Of a stretch of DNA of 64,000 nucleotides, positions 10,648 to 22,405 are shown piece by piece. Under the pieces are notes generated by a model. The model was not told the DNA's origin. It ran no database searches and saw only the letters and a list, made by a program, of their open reading frames with translations. Position numbers and translations under genes: made by a program. This DNA is from Omphalotus guepiniiformis (lineage: Eukaryota; Basidiomycota; Agaricomycetes; Agaricales; Omphalotaceae). The stretch is from NCBI GenBank assembly GCA_028554645.1, contig JAQOOI010000022.1:2232001-2296000 (forward strand), written 5' to 3'. Position 1 is the stretch's first letter, and every line of letters begins with the position of its first letter.

Positions 10648-13600
10648 TTATGAAGATAGCTTTCCAGTGGACTGCAAGGAATTTGTGATATTACTGACAG
10701 TCACGCTGGATACATTGTTTTGTATTGCCAGCGCAGCTGCCTGCCATGTCGCATTGAATGTGGTATCCGATAGTGAGGTGTCCCGAGCAATAGATGTAGA
10801 CAAAGCACTTTGCGCCCATGTCACATAACTTCCTGTTGCAGTAATTGCCCAGGTCCGGAGAGCCTGTCCCTCATTTGAACCAAAGAAAAGCGAGCCGGGC
10901 GAGGATGTAAAAGAAGAAATCGCGAAGCTCACGTCTTCAGGAAGCACTGAACCAAAGATGCTAACCTCTAGAGAAGGTATAGTGGCAATGGATTCCGCAA
11001 GGATGGACGTATTGACTGGCGGGAGCGTTGTTGACGATAAAACATACTGTATGAGCGCAGTAGCGACGTTCGGATCAGGGATAGAACTGAGGTAATTGAG
11101 AAGGACGTGATTCAGATTGTTGAGGGTACCGAAATCGCGAGGGTTAGTGGCGGAATTTACAAACGAAGATGAATTAGACGATGCAGGAAGAGCGCTCAAT
11201 AACTCTCCGCTGCGAATGATTGCACGCGGCCCTGCATTGCGTATAAGGACCACGCCTTGTGTGGCGACACCGGGCCTAGAATCCAAAAAGGGAAGTCGAA
11301 GACGCAAGACGTCAAGTACACCATATATTGGGCGATCAGGATAGCAAGAAATGTCAAACTTGGACGCGGCAGAGACAGGCGAAAGGTCGAATACAACTTG
11401 CTCGATGTCGTTGATTTGTTGCATTTGTGTTGAGTTCAGCCCAGGATAACAGGACAGCGGGGGAGGAAATGGTTGTGTGGTAGAAGTGGTCATCAAATCC
11501 GCCAAAGCCTGAGATTGCGATGAGAAGGTGCCATCAAAGGGGAGGATGATCGATGATGATATGATTGCTGATCTGAAAGCAGGGAGATCACTAGACTTTT
11601 GCTGAAGAACGCTGGTCCAATAGGTAGAAAGCGCTGCTTCGCGTTGAGTAGAAGACGCTGGTCATGCCAATTTCAGTCGTCGAAGAATGCAGGTTTCATG
11701 TACACTTACCAAATGCGTAGCTATACATACGATCCAAGGCTGTTTTTGCTGTGTTCCCTACTCTAGAGATTTGATCATTCAGCGGCTGCCCATTTTCTAT
11801 AAAGCCGACAACAGGCTGCGTAACGGATTGAGAAGCAAAGTCAAAGGTAAACCCTGAGACGGTCGTCGCGAAAGAAGTCGAGTCGTCGTCGACCGGCCCG
11901 TCGGAGCTGCTAATCTTTGACCATGGTGCATTTTCGATAAAGCTCTGCAGCGCGTTTGTTGCAGAGACATTCTGTGACTGTACTAGGTTCCAGAGAAGAG
12001 CTGACCGTGCCCACTGCGTTCGATTCGGAAAACTCGAGGACGCAAGCCCGGGTGTGTCGATTAGAATAGCTTGAGAAGCGCAGTTGCTTCCGGTTGGAGA
12101 GCCATTGGCGAGCCATAACGATGTATACACTGAAGCAGGAGAATAGATGGTATTGAATTGTTGATTCATGGCAGGTATGAGATTTATAAGACTTTGGGCG
12201 AGTCGGTTGCATTGGCCAACAGTATTGGATGTGCATACACATGACGCATCTGAAGACAGAATGATCAGAAGTATGAGATTACACGAAAGAAAACACGAAA
12301 AAGATGGACATACCTAAGTCACAGGATGACCCGGTGACATTGACCCCAGAACACGAAGACGTTGAAGAACTACTGTGTCGAAGGGAGACTCCTACTCCAG
12401 CCCCAACGGCTGCACCTGCTATGACAATAAACGCAGCGAGAATGATATAGTACCGCTTCCGCTTTGGATTTACAAAAGCCTGACGCTTCTTTGGACTATC
12501 AGGCGAGTCCCAAGGAAAATTGATAGGCCAAGGGGCGCGCGCCCTCCTTTGCACAACACTTTGACTCTCTCTAGAGTCGCTTTCTAATCCTGAAGTGGAA
12601 GTAAGAGATTTAGGAAGAGCACCATAGTATGGAGATGTGAGACTTTGATGAGGGTGATAGCCCTTTTCTAGCATCCCATTCAGGACATCAGCCCGCGCAA
12701 CTAAATCAGGCAAAGGTGCGCTGGCATCATCCTCGCGGTGTCGCATCTCGGTGGAAAGGGGTATGTCGGGGATCACGGGGACGGGCGGCAGAGGCTTCGT
12801 TTTCTTCCAAGGCAGTGCGCGCGCAATCGAGCGACCTGCTGAAGATATTCGTGACAAGACCGATGGGGCCAGACTTTTTGTAGAGTGTAATGACTGCCGA
12901 GACTGTACTGCCGTACTCCGAGGATTGTCACGTAGAAAATGACTTTCCACGGCGGTAGAAGGTAGAGCTGGACTATAACCAAAAGTAGAACGCAAATCTG
13001 CATATTGTGCATATGAGGAAGAGGCCTTATTTCCTTCCATACCGGTGTATTCAGAACCTCTTTGGCTTCTCAATGCTGCGCTACTTGCTGAAACACTATG
13101 CAGCCTTGCTGGCGCTATGCCCACAACAGCCGTACCGACTGGATTCGGACCTCGCGAGATACTAGCAGATCTGATGATTGTAGTGTCAAATTCGTTGGAA
13201 GCGAGAGTCATTGAATCGTCAGAAACGTGACCTGATGGCTCCATTATTGGTTGGAATGCACTCGGAGGGGGTCGTGCGCCCTGGGGCCGTAAAGTTGACT
13301 GTCTAGGGGGATACAGCGTGGGGATAGGTGGAGGACGATCAGATATGCCTGGATAACGCACGACAGGGGGGTAAGTCATTTCAGAGAACCCACTCAAGGC
13401 ATCGCTGACAACAGAGGCACGACGACTAGACTTGCTGGTCTCTGAACTCTCTTGGAGAAGAGATGTGATAAAAGACGTAGACAATAAACGGTCTTCCGCC
13501 GCATCGACGTCAATGCTGGAGGCCCCTTCATGCCAATCGTAAGGAGAGAACGCCCGTCCATACGCCGACGATGACGACTGGGAATTGCTGACATCGTGTC

Positions 13601-13964
13601 CTTGTACACGCCCTTCACGACGGCTGCTTTGTGAAGCAGTATAGGATTCGACAGATGGAAGAGGTGGTGGAGAGGATCTGTTGATATGGTGAGAATGTAG
13701 CGGCACAAGTAGTCTAGTGTCGGGGAGAGGTCTATGAGTACGCGAGCTTCCGGGAGATGGGGGGGAAAATTCAGACTGGGTAGGTGTGCTGGGAAGGGGA
13801 GGAGGGGCTGGGAACTGGGAAAGATGAAGAGAGCCAGCGAAGCTAATAGCGCTATCTGCAATCGCAGATGCATTGGTGTCTATAGAGCCAGCAGACAAAT
13901 GTCTCTGTAATGGCTGAAGAGAAGAATTGCTGCCATTGCTCGTTCCCGCCTCGAACTGGGACAT
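10648..13964 (-). CDS. Single-pass membrane protein of unknown function
   Basis: Three exons (12314-13964, 11710-12249, 10648-11657) give an exact 1066-codon reading frame. The first about 500 residues are Ser/Pro-rich and low complexity, ending with a basic KRKR stop-transfer patch. One hydrophobic helix follows (YYIILAAFIVIAGAAVGAGV). The remaining about 540 residues have Cys and several N-x-S/T sites (NVTG, NGSP, NRTQ, NVSA, NSTQ), as expected for an extracellular or lumenal domain. No signal peptide at the N-terminus, so a type II topology is likely: long cytosolic tail, glycosylated C-terminal ectodomain. I do not recognise a named family; a cell-surface or wall-related role is a guess. 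A pogo-like transposon sits 355 bp upstream of its start. Confidence 0.82.
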
Positions 13965-14319
13965 AACTGGCGGCGACAGTTCAGCTGAGACTGAAGCTCA
14001 CAAAGTATTGTAAAATTACTCACATTACTTATCTGTGAAGCTTCCAGTCGACGATTACCTCTGCATAAGTATACGGAAAGTAATGTCTGCTAGGACACTA
14101 CTAGCTTGGACTTTGGGGCAGATTTGGTTGAAAGGAATGTGAAGAACGAAAGTTGTAGAGTAGGGAACGAAAGATCTGTATACTAATAGGAAATGGCCTC
14201 CCTGATGATCATTGGGCTGAGAGTGCCTGATTGATACTTCACCAAATTTGTACAACTACATACCCAGGGTGTCAGGGTGCCTGATATAGTGATCACTGCA
14301 CTTCCAGATTCGTATAGTA
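13965..14319. other. Upstream region of the membrane-protein gene up to the transposon
   Basis: No ORF of interest. Holds the promoter of the minus-strand gene ending at 10648 and the left TA target copy (14318-14319) of the pogo-like element. A short motif, gtgcctgat, occurs twice (about 14223 and 14278). Confidence 0.4.
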
Positions 14320-14344
14320 CAGTCATTCCCAGGTCCTTTGAACA
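14320..14344 (+). repeat. Left terminal inverted repeat of the pogo-like element
   Basis: 25 bp, exact reverse complement of 17428-17452, preceded by the TA target site. Confidence 0.9.
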
Positions 14345-14594
14345 ATCAAATCTATATACATCTCGGAACAGCGCCAAAAAGTCTCAATAATTATTTTGAG
14401 TACATAGATATCTTTTATTATATATGAAGCTATTGTCTGATACTGCAAATGCTATATCGAGAGTCATTAAGGTGTCCGATGAGGGGAATCAGTTGAAAAA
14501 TTCGTTATCGCGGGCTTTCTGGCTCCTTTGAACAGCTGTCACATCAAATGTGATTTCCATATGTAGCATCTATGTAATCCAGGTGACGTGGTGA

Positions 14595-16984
14595 TCAATC
14601 CGACGTGTACAGACTATCGCCGTCGTTCTCGTCGTCCTCTGCCCCACTGACACTGTCTTCTTTGTTGCCCTCACTGTCGGAACCCATCTTTCTACCCTTG
14701 TTTCTTCCACTATCATCTCCATCACTCTCAGAGCCGCCAATGTCCACTGGCACCTCTCTATCCGGTAGATTGTGTGTCTGAGACTGCAGGAAATTGGAGA
14801 GCTTGGGCTTCGATGGCACCTTCGCTAGGAGACCGGACGTATATGTAGGCTTCAATGGCTTGGTCCAACCTGGCTTCCTATGCTCAGTCCGTGCTCTATC
14901 CCTTTCATCTTCCCAGTTCTTCACTGATTCTTCCCAAACTCGCAAGGCTTCTGTGTTCAACTTCTCCTGCCTCTCCACATCAACTTCCCACTTCTTCAAT
15001 GCCTCCTTCAAGAGCTGGCCTGCATCCTGCTTCGCATTCTTTTTCTTTGCTGCCTCCTCTGCCTCTGCCTTCTTGTTGTTCGTGTATTCCTTTACGCGTG
15101 TGTAAAACTCGTCATTGGTCAACAACCTTGGTTGGCCATCAACATGCAAGCGTGTCTTAGCCCTGCCAGTGGCCTCCTTCTCTTCCTTATACTCGAGCTG
15201 ACCACGGACTCGCCCTGTGTACATTTCCTGCAATACATTTTGCGCTTGCATTGTCACTAACCATCCCTTCTGAAGATTGACGATACGGTCGCTCTCACGC
15301 AACGCTTGCTGAAGCTCTGCTTCATATGCAGTCTTAGGGCTGCGAGCGAGGAGGTTCGCATTGCGTGGTCTTTCCGGGGAGATGAGTGTGGTCGCGATTG
15401 GAGGAAGTCGTGCGGTTGAGTGGATAGGTGATGTCGACATAAGGAATGATGATGAGGTTGAAGCCAGCAGACCATTCCTGACGAGAGATGGTGATGCCAT
15501 TGGGGTATGGGGTGATTGAGGTGTGTCCTGTGTGCCCGTCATTTCAGAAGCCTTGCGCTTCTTACTTTGACTTGCAATGAGGAGTTGCGAAATTTCTTTT
15601 ACAGGACTCATGACACCGAGTGGCATCAACCGTGTCATAGACATCGAAGTTTCCAAGCTCGGTGCCATTACCTGCTCAGGGATGACGTTGGGATTGAACG
15701 GAACAATTCCGGTCTTTGAGAATGCTGCTTTGATGTTCCGAGCTGTGAACGATCTATAGTGAGTTCTCGCATACACTGCTAGGAAATTACTTTTAGTAAC
15801 TTGTGCTCCTTTTAGTTCGAACTTGTCTCGCTCGTCACTCCATGCCCGTTTCAGTGCACCAAAGATGACGACATCAAGGCCCTGATAGATATGAGTCGAG
15901 TGGGATGGATAGCATAGAACATGAATGTTGTGCTCGCGAGCATAGTGAAGGAATTCCAGAGTGTAGTGAGAGTTATGGCCATCAACAAGGAGAAGTCGAT
16001 GCCGGCCATTCGCCTTCTTCGTCGTTTGTCTATCCAAGTCTGCAATCCACTCTCGTCCTATTTCACCATCTGTGTAACCTTTCTTCTGATACCCCATCCT
16101 ATATATATCTTTTGGATAAGTAATGCATAAGCCGTTTTCAGACCATTTACTGCACGCACCTAGCATCAAGCTCATTCTCCTGTAACCACTTTGTTTGAAA
16201 TGCTTCACCTTTGAAGATTACAGCAGGAGCCAAATTGGAACCATCGGCACAGATTGTTGGTAAAACTGTGATATTTTGTCGGTTTCCTTCTCGCTGCTGA
16301 TGCTGAACACTCTTTCCCTTCCCTCCCACAACATACTCTGTGATTCCCACTCCCGTCTGAATACCTGTTTCATCGGCTGCATATATCAACTCATCAGGTA
16401 TGTCAAACTTCTCTCTAATGTCTTTCAACAATTTGAAGAACTGCTCTTTTGTTGCAGGATTCACAGCTCTCGTGCGCGGGAATGGTCCAATGAGCTGGAC
16501 CAATACGATCCTAGCCGGTCATGATGTCTCCGAATGGAACCGTGATGCCCAATCACTATCAAGCCCATCCTCTCGCAACATGGATCCAAGGCGTCTGCGG
16601 AGAATTTGATTTGCATGCTCTCGTAGTCGGCGGGGGCTGAGAGGCAATCCACGTTCGGCCATCTCAACAGCATAATCAACAATAACCTTCTCTTCATTTT
16701 GGAAAGAGAATCTGCTTTGTCCTGTTAAAATCAGAGATACTCCGTCCACCTTTATAATGGGTTGTAAGTGTTACATGGTTCAGGTGAATCCGCTCCCCAT
16801 GAGCTCTAAAATGCTCATCTGACACCTCTTCACAAACTTTTCGGGCGGCCGTCCTCTTCTCCCCATCTCCCAGCTCACGCCTGAGCTCTGCCGTATATCA
16901 TTCCAATGCCTTTGCCTGCAATGCATCTATTTTTCCACGAGTGATTTGCCTGCGAAGGTCTTGAGATTGTGCCTTTCCGACCAT
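14595..16984 (-). pseudogene. Broken pogo-type DDE transposase
   Basis: From a candidate ATG at 16982-16984 the frame shows an N-terminal DNA-binding region (TAARKVCEEV...HGERIHLNHVT), a CENP-B-like part (VIVDYAVEMAERGLPLSP) and the DDE_1 core. All three catalytic acidic positions remain: YAADETG, LLVDGHNSHYT and YQGLDVVIFGALKRAW. A lysine-rich coiled coil and acidic tail end at 14595. Damage: an in-frame TGA at 16898-16900 where the context suggests Trp, a frameshift near 16700, and two compensating insertions near 16545 and 16465. One intron (about 16105-16158) joins NELDAR to MGYQKKGYTDGEIG. The stretch 16985-17427 inside the element is non-coding. Confidence 0.8.
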
Positions 16985-17427
16985 TGAGTGTATAAAAAGT
17001 AACGAAATTTATGACACATCCTCAAAATGCTCAATATGGGAAGTTCTGTGGAGCCTCTTTAGGCCATTGTGATGTGACATGCCCGAAGCTATGCAATGTC
17101 TGTGTTTTGTATAAATTGTAGATATCTCTAGTTCATGACCAGAATATACTGTTGTTATGTATGGAAGTCTGCTAGTAGTATATCTCCTGGTCCAGCACAC
17201 TCAAACTCGGCTTCCTGCTGAGGAAATTCAATGAAGTTGTTGTTTCAAAATTCGGATTTAGGTACATTTGGCATTGCACATCATATCTACTTCTCTATGC
17301 TTATAATATGATTATTTTGGCTATTGGATTTTATACAGTGCACATAACTACACTATCCATAGACAAGTCTGAGGCAAAAAGGAGATGTCTAGGGGTCTTC
17401 CGGGGCCACTGTTCAAAGGAGGTCAGG

Positions 17428-17452
17428 TGTTCAAAGGACCTGGGAATGACTG
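17428..17452 (-). repeat. Right terminal inverted repeat of the pogo-like element
   Basis: 25 bp, exact reverse complement of 14320-14344, followed by TA. A partial copy of the same motif lies at 17409-17421. Confidence 0.9.
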
Positions 17453-17676
17453 TAGTTTGTATAAAACATGAACAGTATAAACAGCTGGTGTAGAAGAATG
17501 TCAAGAAATATGTCTTATCGAATATCCTTCGGTATTTAATCTCAATCACGAACGAAATATGTGTAGCGAAGGGAAACATGACGGTCATCAGAGTTGAGCA
17601 AAAGAACATAAATGGCATCAATATAATAAGGCGATCATCCAACACTGCCTACGCATTAGTACACCCTCGTACGCCT

Positions 17677-18590
17677 TCATGCAATGATGCACTTGCTGCC
17701 TTTGCTCTTTCCACCCTTGTCTCGCGGGACAGGATTCACTGTGGAATCAAGAGTTGAGTTCTGCCTATGAAGGAATCAACCGTATCACTGCCACTCACAG
17801 ACAGCCCGAATAGCCTCGTCAAACACGGTCTTCAGACCCTTTTGGGTGAGTGCCGAGCATTCTAAATACTTCACAGCTCCGATGTCCTTCTGCATTGCAA
17901 CTCCTTGTGAGTATTGGATGGGGGCCATACGGCGGTCTCTCAACTTCTCGATGGTCGCAGGGTCCTCACGAAGATCAAGCTTTGTGCCTACTAATACGAT
18001 AGAGGTCTGCGGTGCATGATGGGAGATTTCAGGGTACCACTAGAGCAGGTTGTCAGCTCGCGAAATTGAAGTAATCAAGAGTTCTCACCTTAGTCCTAAC
18101 GTTTTCATAACTAGGAGGGCTGACAAGAGAAAAGCATATCAAGAAGACGTCCGTTTGCGGATATGACAATGGGCGAAGTCGGTCGTAATCCTCTTGCCCT
18201 GCAGTATCCCACAGACCAAGTGATATGGTTTTACCATCTACCATGACATTTGCCGAGTAGTTGTCAAAGACTGAGGCGAGATTTTAGCCTGAAAAACTTG
18301 TATTGTGGAGGATAAAACATACCAGTTGGGATATATTCCCCCTGAGACAAGGACAAAGGTTCAGCTGCGTCATTACGCGTATTGACTGAGGGCTTACAGG
18401 GAATGCGTTGGTGGTGTAGGAAATAAGGAGACAGGTCTTTGCAAAGGTATCATGAGTTTGATATACGAATCAATGAAAGTTCTTCACTCACTTTCCCCAC
18501 TGCACCATCTCCTACAACAACACCTGAGAATAGATGTCAATAGAAGGCCATTTCAGTTCCATGGTGACACCGACATTTGATGGCCTGCAT
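17677..18590 (-). CDS. RAC1: Rho-family GTPase Rac1
   Basis: Small GTPase controlling polarised hyphal growth and actin through effectors such as PAK kinases; membrane-bound through prenylation. Exon 1 is only 16 nt (18575-18590, MQAIK plus one base). Exon 2 holds the P-loop GDGAVGK, followed by [13 protein letters not shown] and the switch [14 protein letters not shown]. Later exons give switch [32 protein letters not shown], and [18 protein letters not shown]. The C-terminus is basic and ends CIIA, a CAAX box, with stop at 17677-17679. About 195 residues, complete. Residues such as [14 protein letters not shown] and [17 protein letters not shown] are Rac-like rather than Cdc42-like. Confidence 0.95.
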
Positions 18591-19402
18591 GCTAGTGAAA
18601 CGAAAGCAGTGTTCTATGAAATACTCAAGAGAGTGGTGCTATCTGCGTCGAGTCGTATATGATGTCGGGTATTGGTCGAGATAAGAAAAATGGCAAGGCT
18701 TGGAGACGACCTAGAGACAAAAATGTGTCTGAATCGAAATGATGGGAAGCCCCGTGGAATCACAAGTTAGCAAACAACTTTGAGACGACAGAATGAGACA
18801 ATACCTCTAGATGAATATATTCAGAAACGAGTTTGAAGGGCAGAAGAGCAGGAAAGGATATACTATTATAGTCAGCAGTGAAGGGATATGAGCTCGAGTT
18901 GATTCTAATCCGTGACGCTTATGTAACCACACCCGTGGACAAAACAACGATGATCATTTTTTCCCACTCATCTCTTCCGCAATTTTTTACTATTGCTGTA
19001 CAAAACTCAGGTAAAAAAAAAAACAAAAAAAAATGGATGTCATATATTTCACAAATACGCTAGTGGTGAGAGTAATCCACAAGATGATGCTACAAACGAG
19101 AGCGGCCAATCAAAGCCATCTAGACTATGACTAGACATGGCTAGACCAGAGAGTGCAAGTGCAAAAACAATAGGCAATAAATATAGGCGAAAAGACGGCA
19201 TAACTACAAATCATAGCCCAGGAAGTTGAAGACATATGATGTTAGAATATACGACGGTTAAGCTTGTATAAAGCCAGTAGTCGATCATAGATGCGGGGGA
19301 GAAGTAAACGCAGACATAGATGGATACAAACAGTTTAAAAAAAAGGAAACTTTCAACAGACTGACAGCAAAACAGAATAGCAAAGCAGATAGAAGAGTTA
19401 TG
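18591..19402. other. Spacer upstream of RAC1
   Basis: About 0.8 kb holding the promoter and 5' leader of the minus-strand RAC1 gene and the 3' end of the neighbouring zinc-finger-like gene. Contains an A-rich run around 19012-19033. No gene seen. Confidence 0.45.
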
Positions 19403-21334
19403 TCAAGTTGCGGCGGCTCGACTGTCAGAGATTCGTCTCTTCTTGGGAGGAGGAGTAGACTCAAAGGAAGCCCTTTGGACTGAATCATTGGCGGTGGTAG
19501 CACACGTAGTGAGAACAGCTGCTATCTCGCCTTCGTCCTCGCTTTCTGAGTGAGAAGGCGACTCGGGGGCCGAAGAGTTTCCTGGAGAGTGGGTGTTGTC
19601 ATCAGGGAGGATGAAGGGTTCCAGTAACCCTATTCCAAGGCCGATTCCCTTGGACAGCATGTCTCGCCGAATGACAGGGCTCTCTGTCGGGTTCATGTGG
19701 GGTTCGGCAAGCGGTTGGTTAGTTTCATTCTCCCAAGTGTTGTAAGATGTGAGGAAAGGGTCACGAATAGGAACACTGAGCCAATCATCGGACATTTCAG
19801 AAATATTCCTTCTATGTCGCTGGCTTGAACCCCGACTTAGTGGTGATTCGTTTAGCAGAGGGCTACTGTTGTGGAGGATGGAGGTTAAACTTCGCGAAAG
19901 AAAGCTTCGAGCCTGGCTTTTAGCCAAGCTTTCAGGCGTCTCTAGTTCCGAAGATGGCTTTTTCATCAAGGAAGTTCCAGGACTGGATTGACTATCCTTG
20001 ATCAGCGTTGTGATAGGACTATCAGACACTGACAGTCCCCCTGGACCAGTCGTGCGCAACCGAGGAACAAGTAAACTCAGAGACAACTCTCGCGCTCTTG
20101 AGAAAGGGTGGCTAGGACTAGGGTACCGCCATGGTTGATCTGAGGGAAGAGGGGCGGGGGAGTGCCGAAAGGATGGCGTAGCGCGAGGATCATACGGAGA
20201 AGGGGGGATAATGGGCGCGACAAGGGGCGAATTAGGCTGTGCCTCGTCAGTACCACTTGCGGGATCAGAGGAAGAAGGCTTATGAGGAGTCAGAGGAGGA
20301 GTCAGAGGGGGGAGTGTTGCCCGAAGAGTAGCGATGTCTTCATTCTGAGCGGAAAACTCGGCTTGAGGTATTGTGGGTGCAGAAGGGACGGGAGGATCGT
20401 CTTGAGAGTCTACAGGTTCGTGTGGAACGATAGAACGAAACCTGGATTTGTGAGAGCTATTCCGGAAAAATGGCTGAGGTACCACATCAATATTGACAAC
20501 ACTTTCATGCTTTGTATCAACACTCCTAGATGATGAAGATGAAGATGATGAAGATGATGAAGATTTGGCGATGACAGGCTTGTTCTCTTCTAAAAATACT
20601 TATGAGTGCGTTATCATATTGAAGCCAACGACAGACGTACTGCTCATCGAGCCTCGACCCCTCGGACGGTCACCACCATCTCGTCGGTTGGACATAGCAA
20701 TCTTGTGTTTTTCAAAGACATGGCGTCTCCACATACTTTTTGCGTTGACACCAGCGTAAGTTCGTCGACAGAAGGTGCACCGGAGCCTCGGCTCTTCTCC
20801 TTCCGGCCAGCCTTCTGTGCCCTGCTCTTTGAGATTTTTCTTTTTGGCAGGACACCATCCACGAGGAGGCTCGAGATAGGACGGGTACGGAATCCGCTGA
20901 CCATCCGAAGGACTCGAAGTGCCCTCAACACTAACATAATCGGCAGCATCCAGAAACCATTCGGGATTCTCAGCTAGCAGATTGTAACTGAGTCCTTCCG
21001 GATAATGCTCAGCCCCGGGGAACGAAGTATAGGGGGGATGGATAAATGTAGCATTTGGATCCGCGACACTGGGATCCATGCCAACAGAAGGAAGAGCATG
21101 GGGTTCAAGTCGATTGTGATTACGCGTGAGATGAGAGAATCTGTTTTTCGGCGGGGCTGCAGGAGGTGGGTTGGCGCTGGGGGTGTAAGGGCGAGGATTA
21201 AAAGAGGATGCAGCGGAAGTGAAAAAGTCCGATTCTGAAGTGGAAGTAAGGGAACGTTTAAGAGGTCTCTCGCTCGAGACTGATGGTAGGGCAGAAAAAG
21301 AAAGAGATGGCGCGAGAGCTTGATTGTCGGCCAT
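19403..21334 (-). CDS. Putative zinc-finger protein, low-complexity C-terminus
   Basis: Two exons (20641-21334 and 19403-20589) give an exact 626-codon frame starting MADNQALAPSLSF. Residues near 195-220 read CTFCRRTYAGVNAKSMWRRH followed by VFEKH, a C-x2-C...H-x4-H spacing like a single C2H2-type finger, followed by a basic patch (RRDGGDRPRGRG). The C-terminal two thirds are Ser/Pro-rich, with a Ser run encoded by a TCA/TCT microsatellite (about 20531-20565) and an acidic stretch near the end, finishing in a basic PPKKRRISDS likely nuclear signal. No named family recognised. A nuclear DNA- or RNA-binding role is inferred from the finger and basic signals only. Confidence 0.75.
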
Positions 21335-21599
21335 TGAACAGGAAGCCAGACGAAGGATGAAATTTGAGTCTGGACAGCGAGAAGATGAAAAAGAGGAGAG
21401 AAAGAGTAGATGGAACGAGGAGGAGACACGGGAGACTTGAAGGATGATAGCGATGAACAGTTATACCAGCGTGCACTTAGTCGAGGTCAGAGCTTAGACC
21501 AGCACATCATTTTTCGTTTACTGTAATGTGACCGTGCAAACTCCGACTCTCGATTTGAAGCTCCGATATCACGTGAGCTACGCGTATATAAAATATTAT

Positions 21600-22248
21600 C
21601 TAATATCTTAAGGTTACATCCAAGAGATACCGTCTACAATGCAAGAGACAGATATCTTCACTCGGACAATAATTAACAAGTGTCAGTTTATTCGACCGCA
21701 ATCACTTACCCTGCTATCATGACCACTCCACCCATCGGGGTTATTGGTCCAAGAAACTTGAGGTCACGATTCAAAACCAAAGCAAAGATACTGCCAGAGA
21801 AAAGCAGTCCCCCTGCAGCAATGGCTGGTCCTGCAAACCTGTGTGTGGCAAAGCGGGGGTGCATGGACACCAACAAGACCCCGAGACCATTGAATATCTA
21901 AGAGATCAAATACATTGAGATGAATTCAATGAAGACAAGTGTAGCAAAATCTTTACGGCGTAATGAGACGCAGTTTCCCAAGCGTGAATGTTAGCTTCAG
22001 TGATGTTGCTGCGATTCTTCAGAGCGTGAGCTAAGGGAGTTTCTGTTCAGTTCATCAAGGGATACTCTGCAAACAAACAACGAGACCCCCAAAAGCGCCA
22101 GTCATAATACCAAGGGCAGCTGTCAATGCACCTTTCAGTTCTCAAGCACCCAGAAGAGCTCAAAGTGTGACTAACTCAGTACAGCGCCCGTTCTCCACAG
22201 AAGATTTCCTCCAGCTATTCTGCGAGGTAGCAGCGGCGTCGAAGACAT
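21600..22248 (-). CDS. DUF423-family small membrane protein
   Basis: Start MSSTPLLPRRIAGGNLLW at 22248. Spliced text gives the family signature GAFGAHALKNR (joined across an intron at 22060-22100), then ANIHAWETASHYAIFNGLGVLLV, AGPAIAAGGLLFSGSIFALVLN and FLGPITPMGGVVMIAG: several hydrophobic helices, about 145 residues. The exact function of DUF423 proteins is unknown. The 3' end is uncertain: reading through gives a stop at 21706-21708, while a strong GTAAGT donor there and an AG near 21615 extend it by about ten residues to TAG at 21600-21602; I prefer the latter. Divergent from SPB1 with a 157 bp spacer. Confidence 0.8.
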
Positions 22249-22405
22249 GGCTATTAATTTATGAGCGTAGTAATTGCAAGGTCAAGTAACAAGTTCTGTC
22301 CAAGCCTCGGCACGACTTCACAGTAACTTCCTAATTCGGAAATTTACTTTTTGGACTAACCTTCGCCATTTCTTTCAAGTTTCCAGGCCTGTTTCTCGTT
22401 TTCCG
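22249..22405. promoter_or_regulatory. Divergent promoter between the DUF423 gene and SPB1
   Basis: 157 bp separate two opposing start codons. No named motif was identified with confidence; the role is inferred from position. Confidence 0.4.

Larger units (their letters stand above)
14320..17452. mobile_element. pogo-like (Tc1/mariner superfamily) DNA transposon
   Basis: 3133 bp bounded by perfect 25 bp inverted repeats beginning CAGTCATTCCCAGG (14320-14344 and 17428-17452) and flanked by TA on both sides (14318-14319, 17453-17454), the superfamily's target duplication. A second, 13 bp inverted pair (ctcctttgaacag 14523-14535; its complement 17409-17421) lies just inside the ends and repeats part of the terminal repeat, like subterminal transposase-binding sites. 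Inside is a DDE transposase on the minus strand, now broken. Perfect terminal repeats with a dead transposase suggest fairly recent activity, possibly driven in trans. Confidence 0.9.

Noticed and set aside
17677..18590. Cdc42 as identity of the GTPase
   Set aside because: Residues such as [13 protein letters not shown] and [17 protein letters not shown] fit Rac, not Cdc42.
20530..20570. GAT/GAA-rich microsatellite as a regulatory repeat
   Set aside because: It codes a Ser run on the minus strand inside the exon at 19403-20589.
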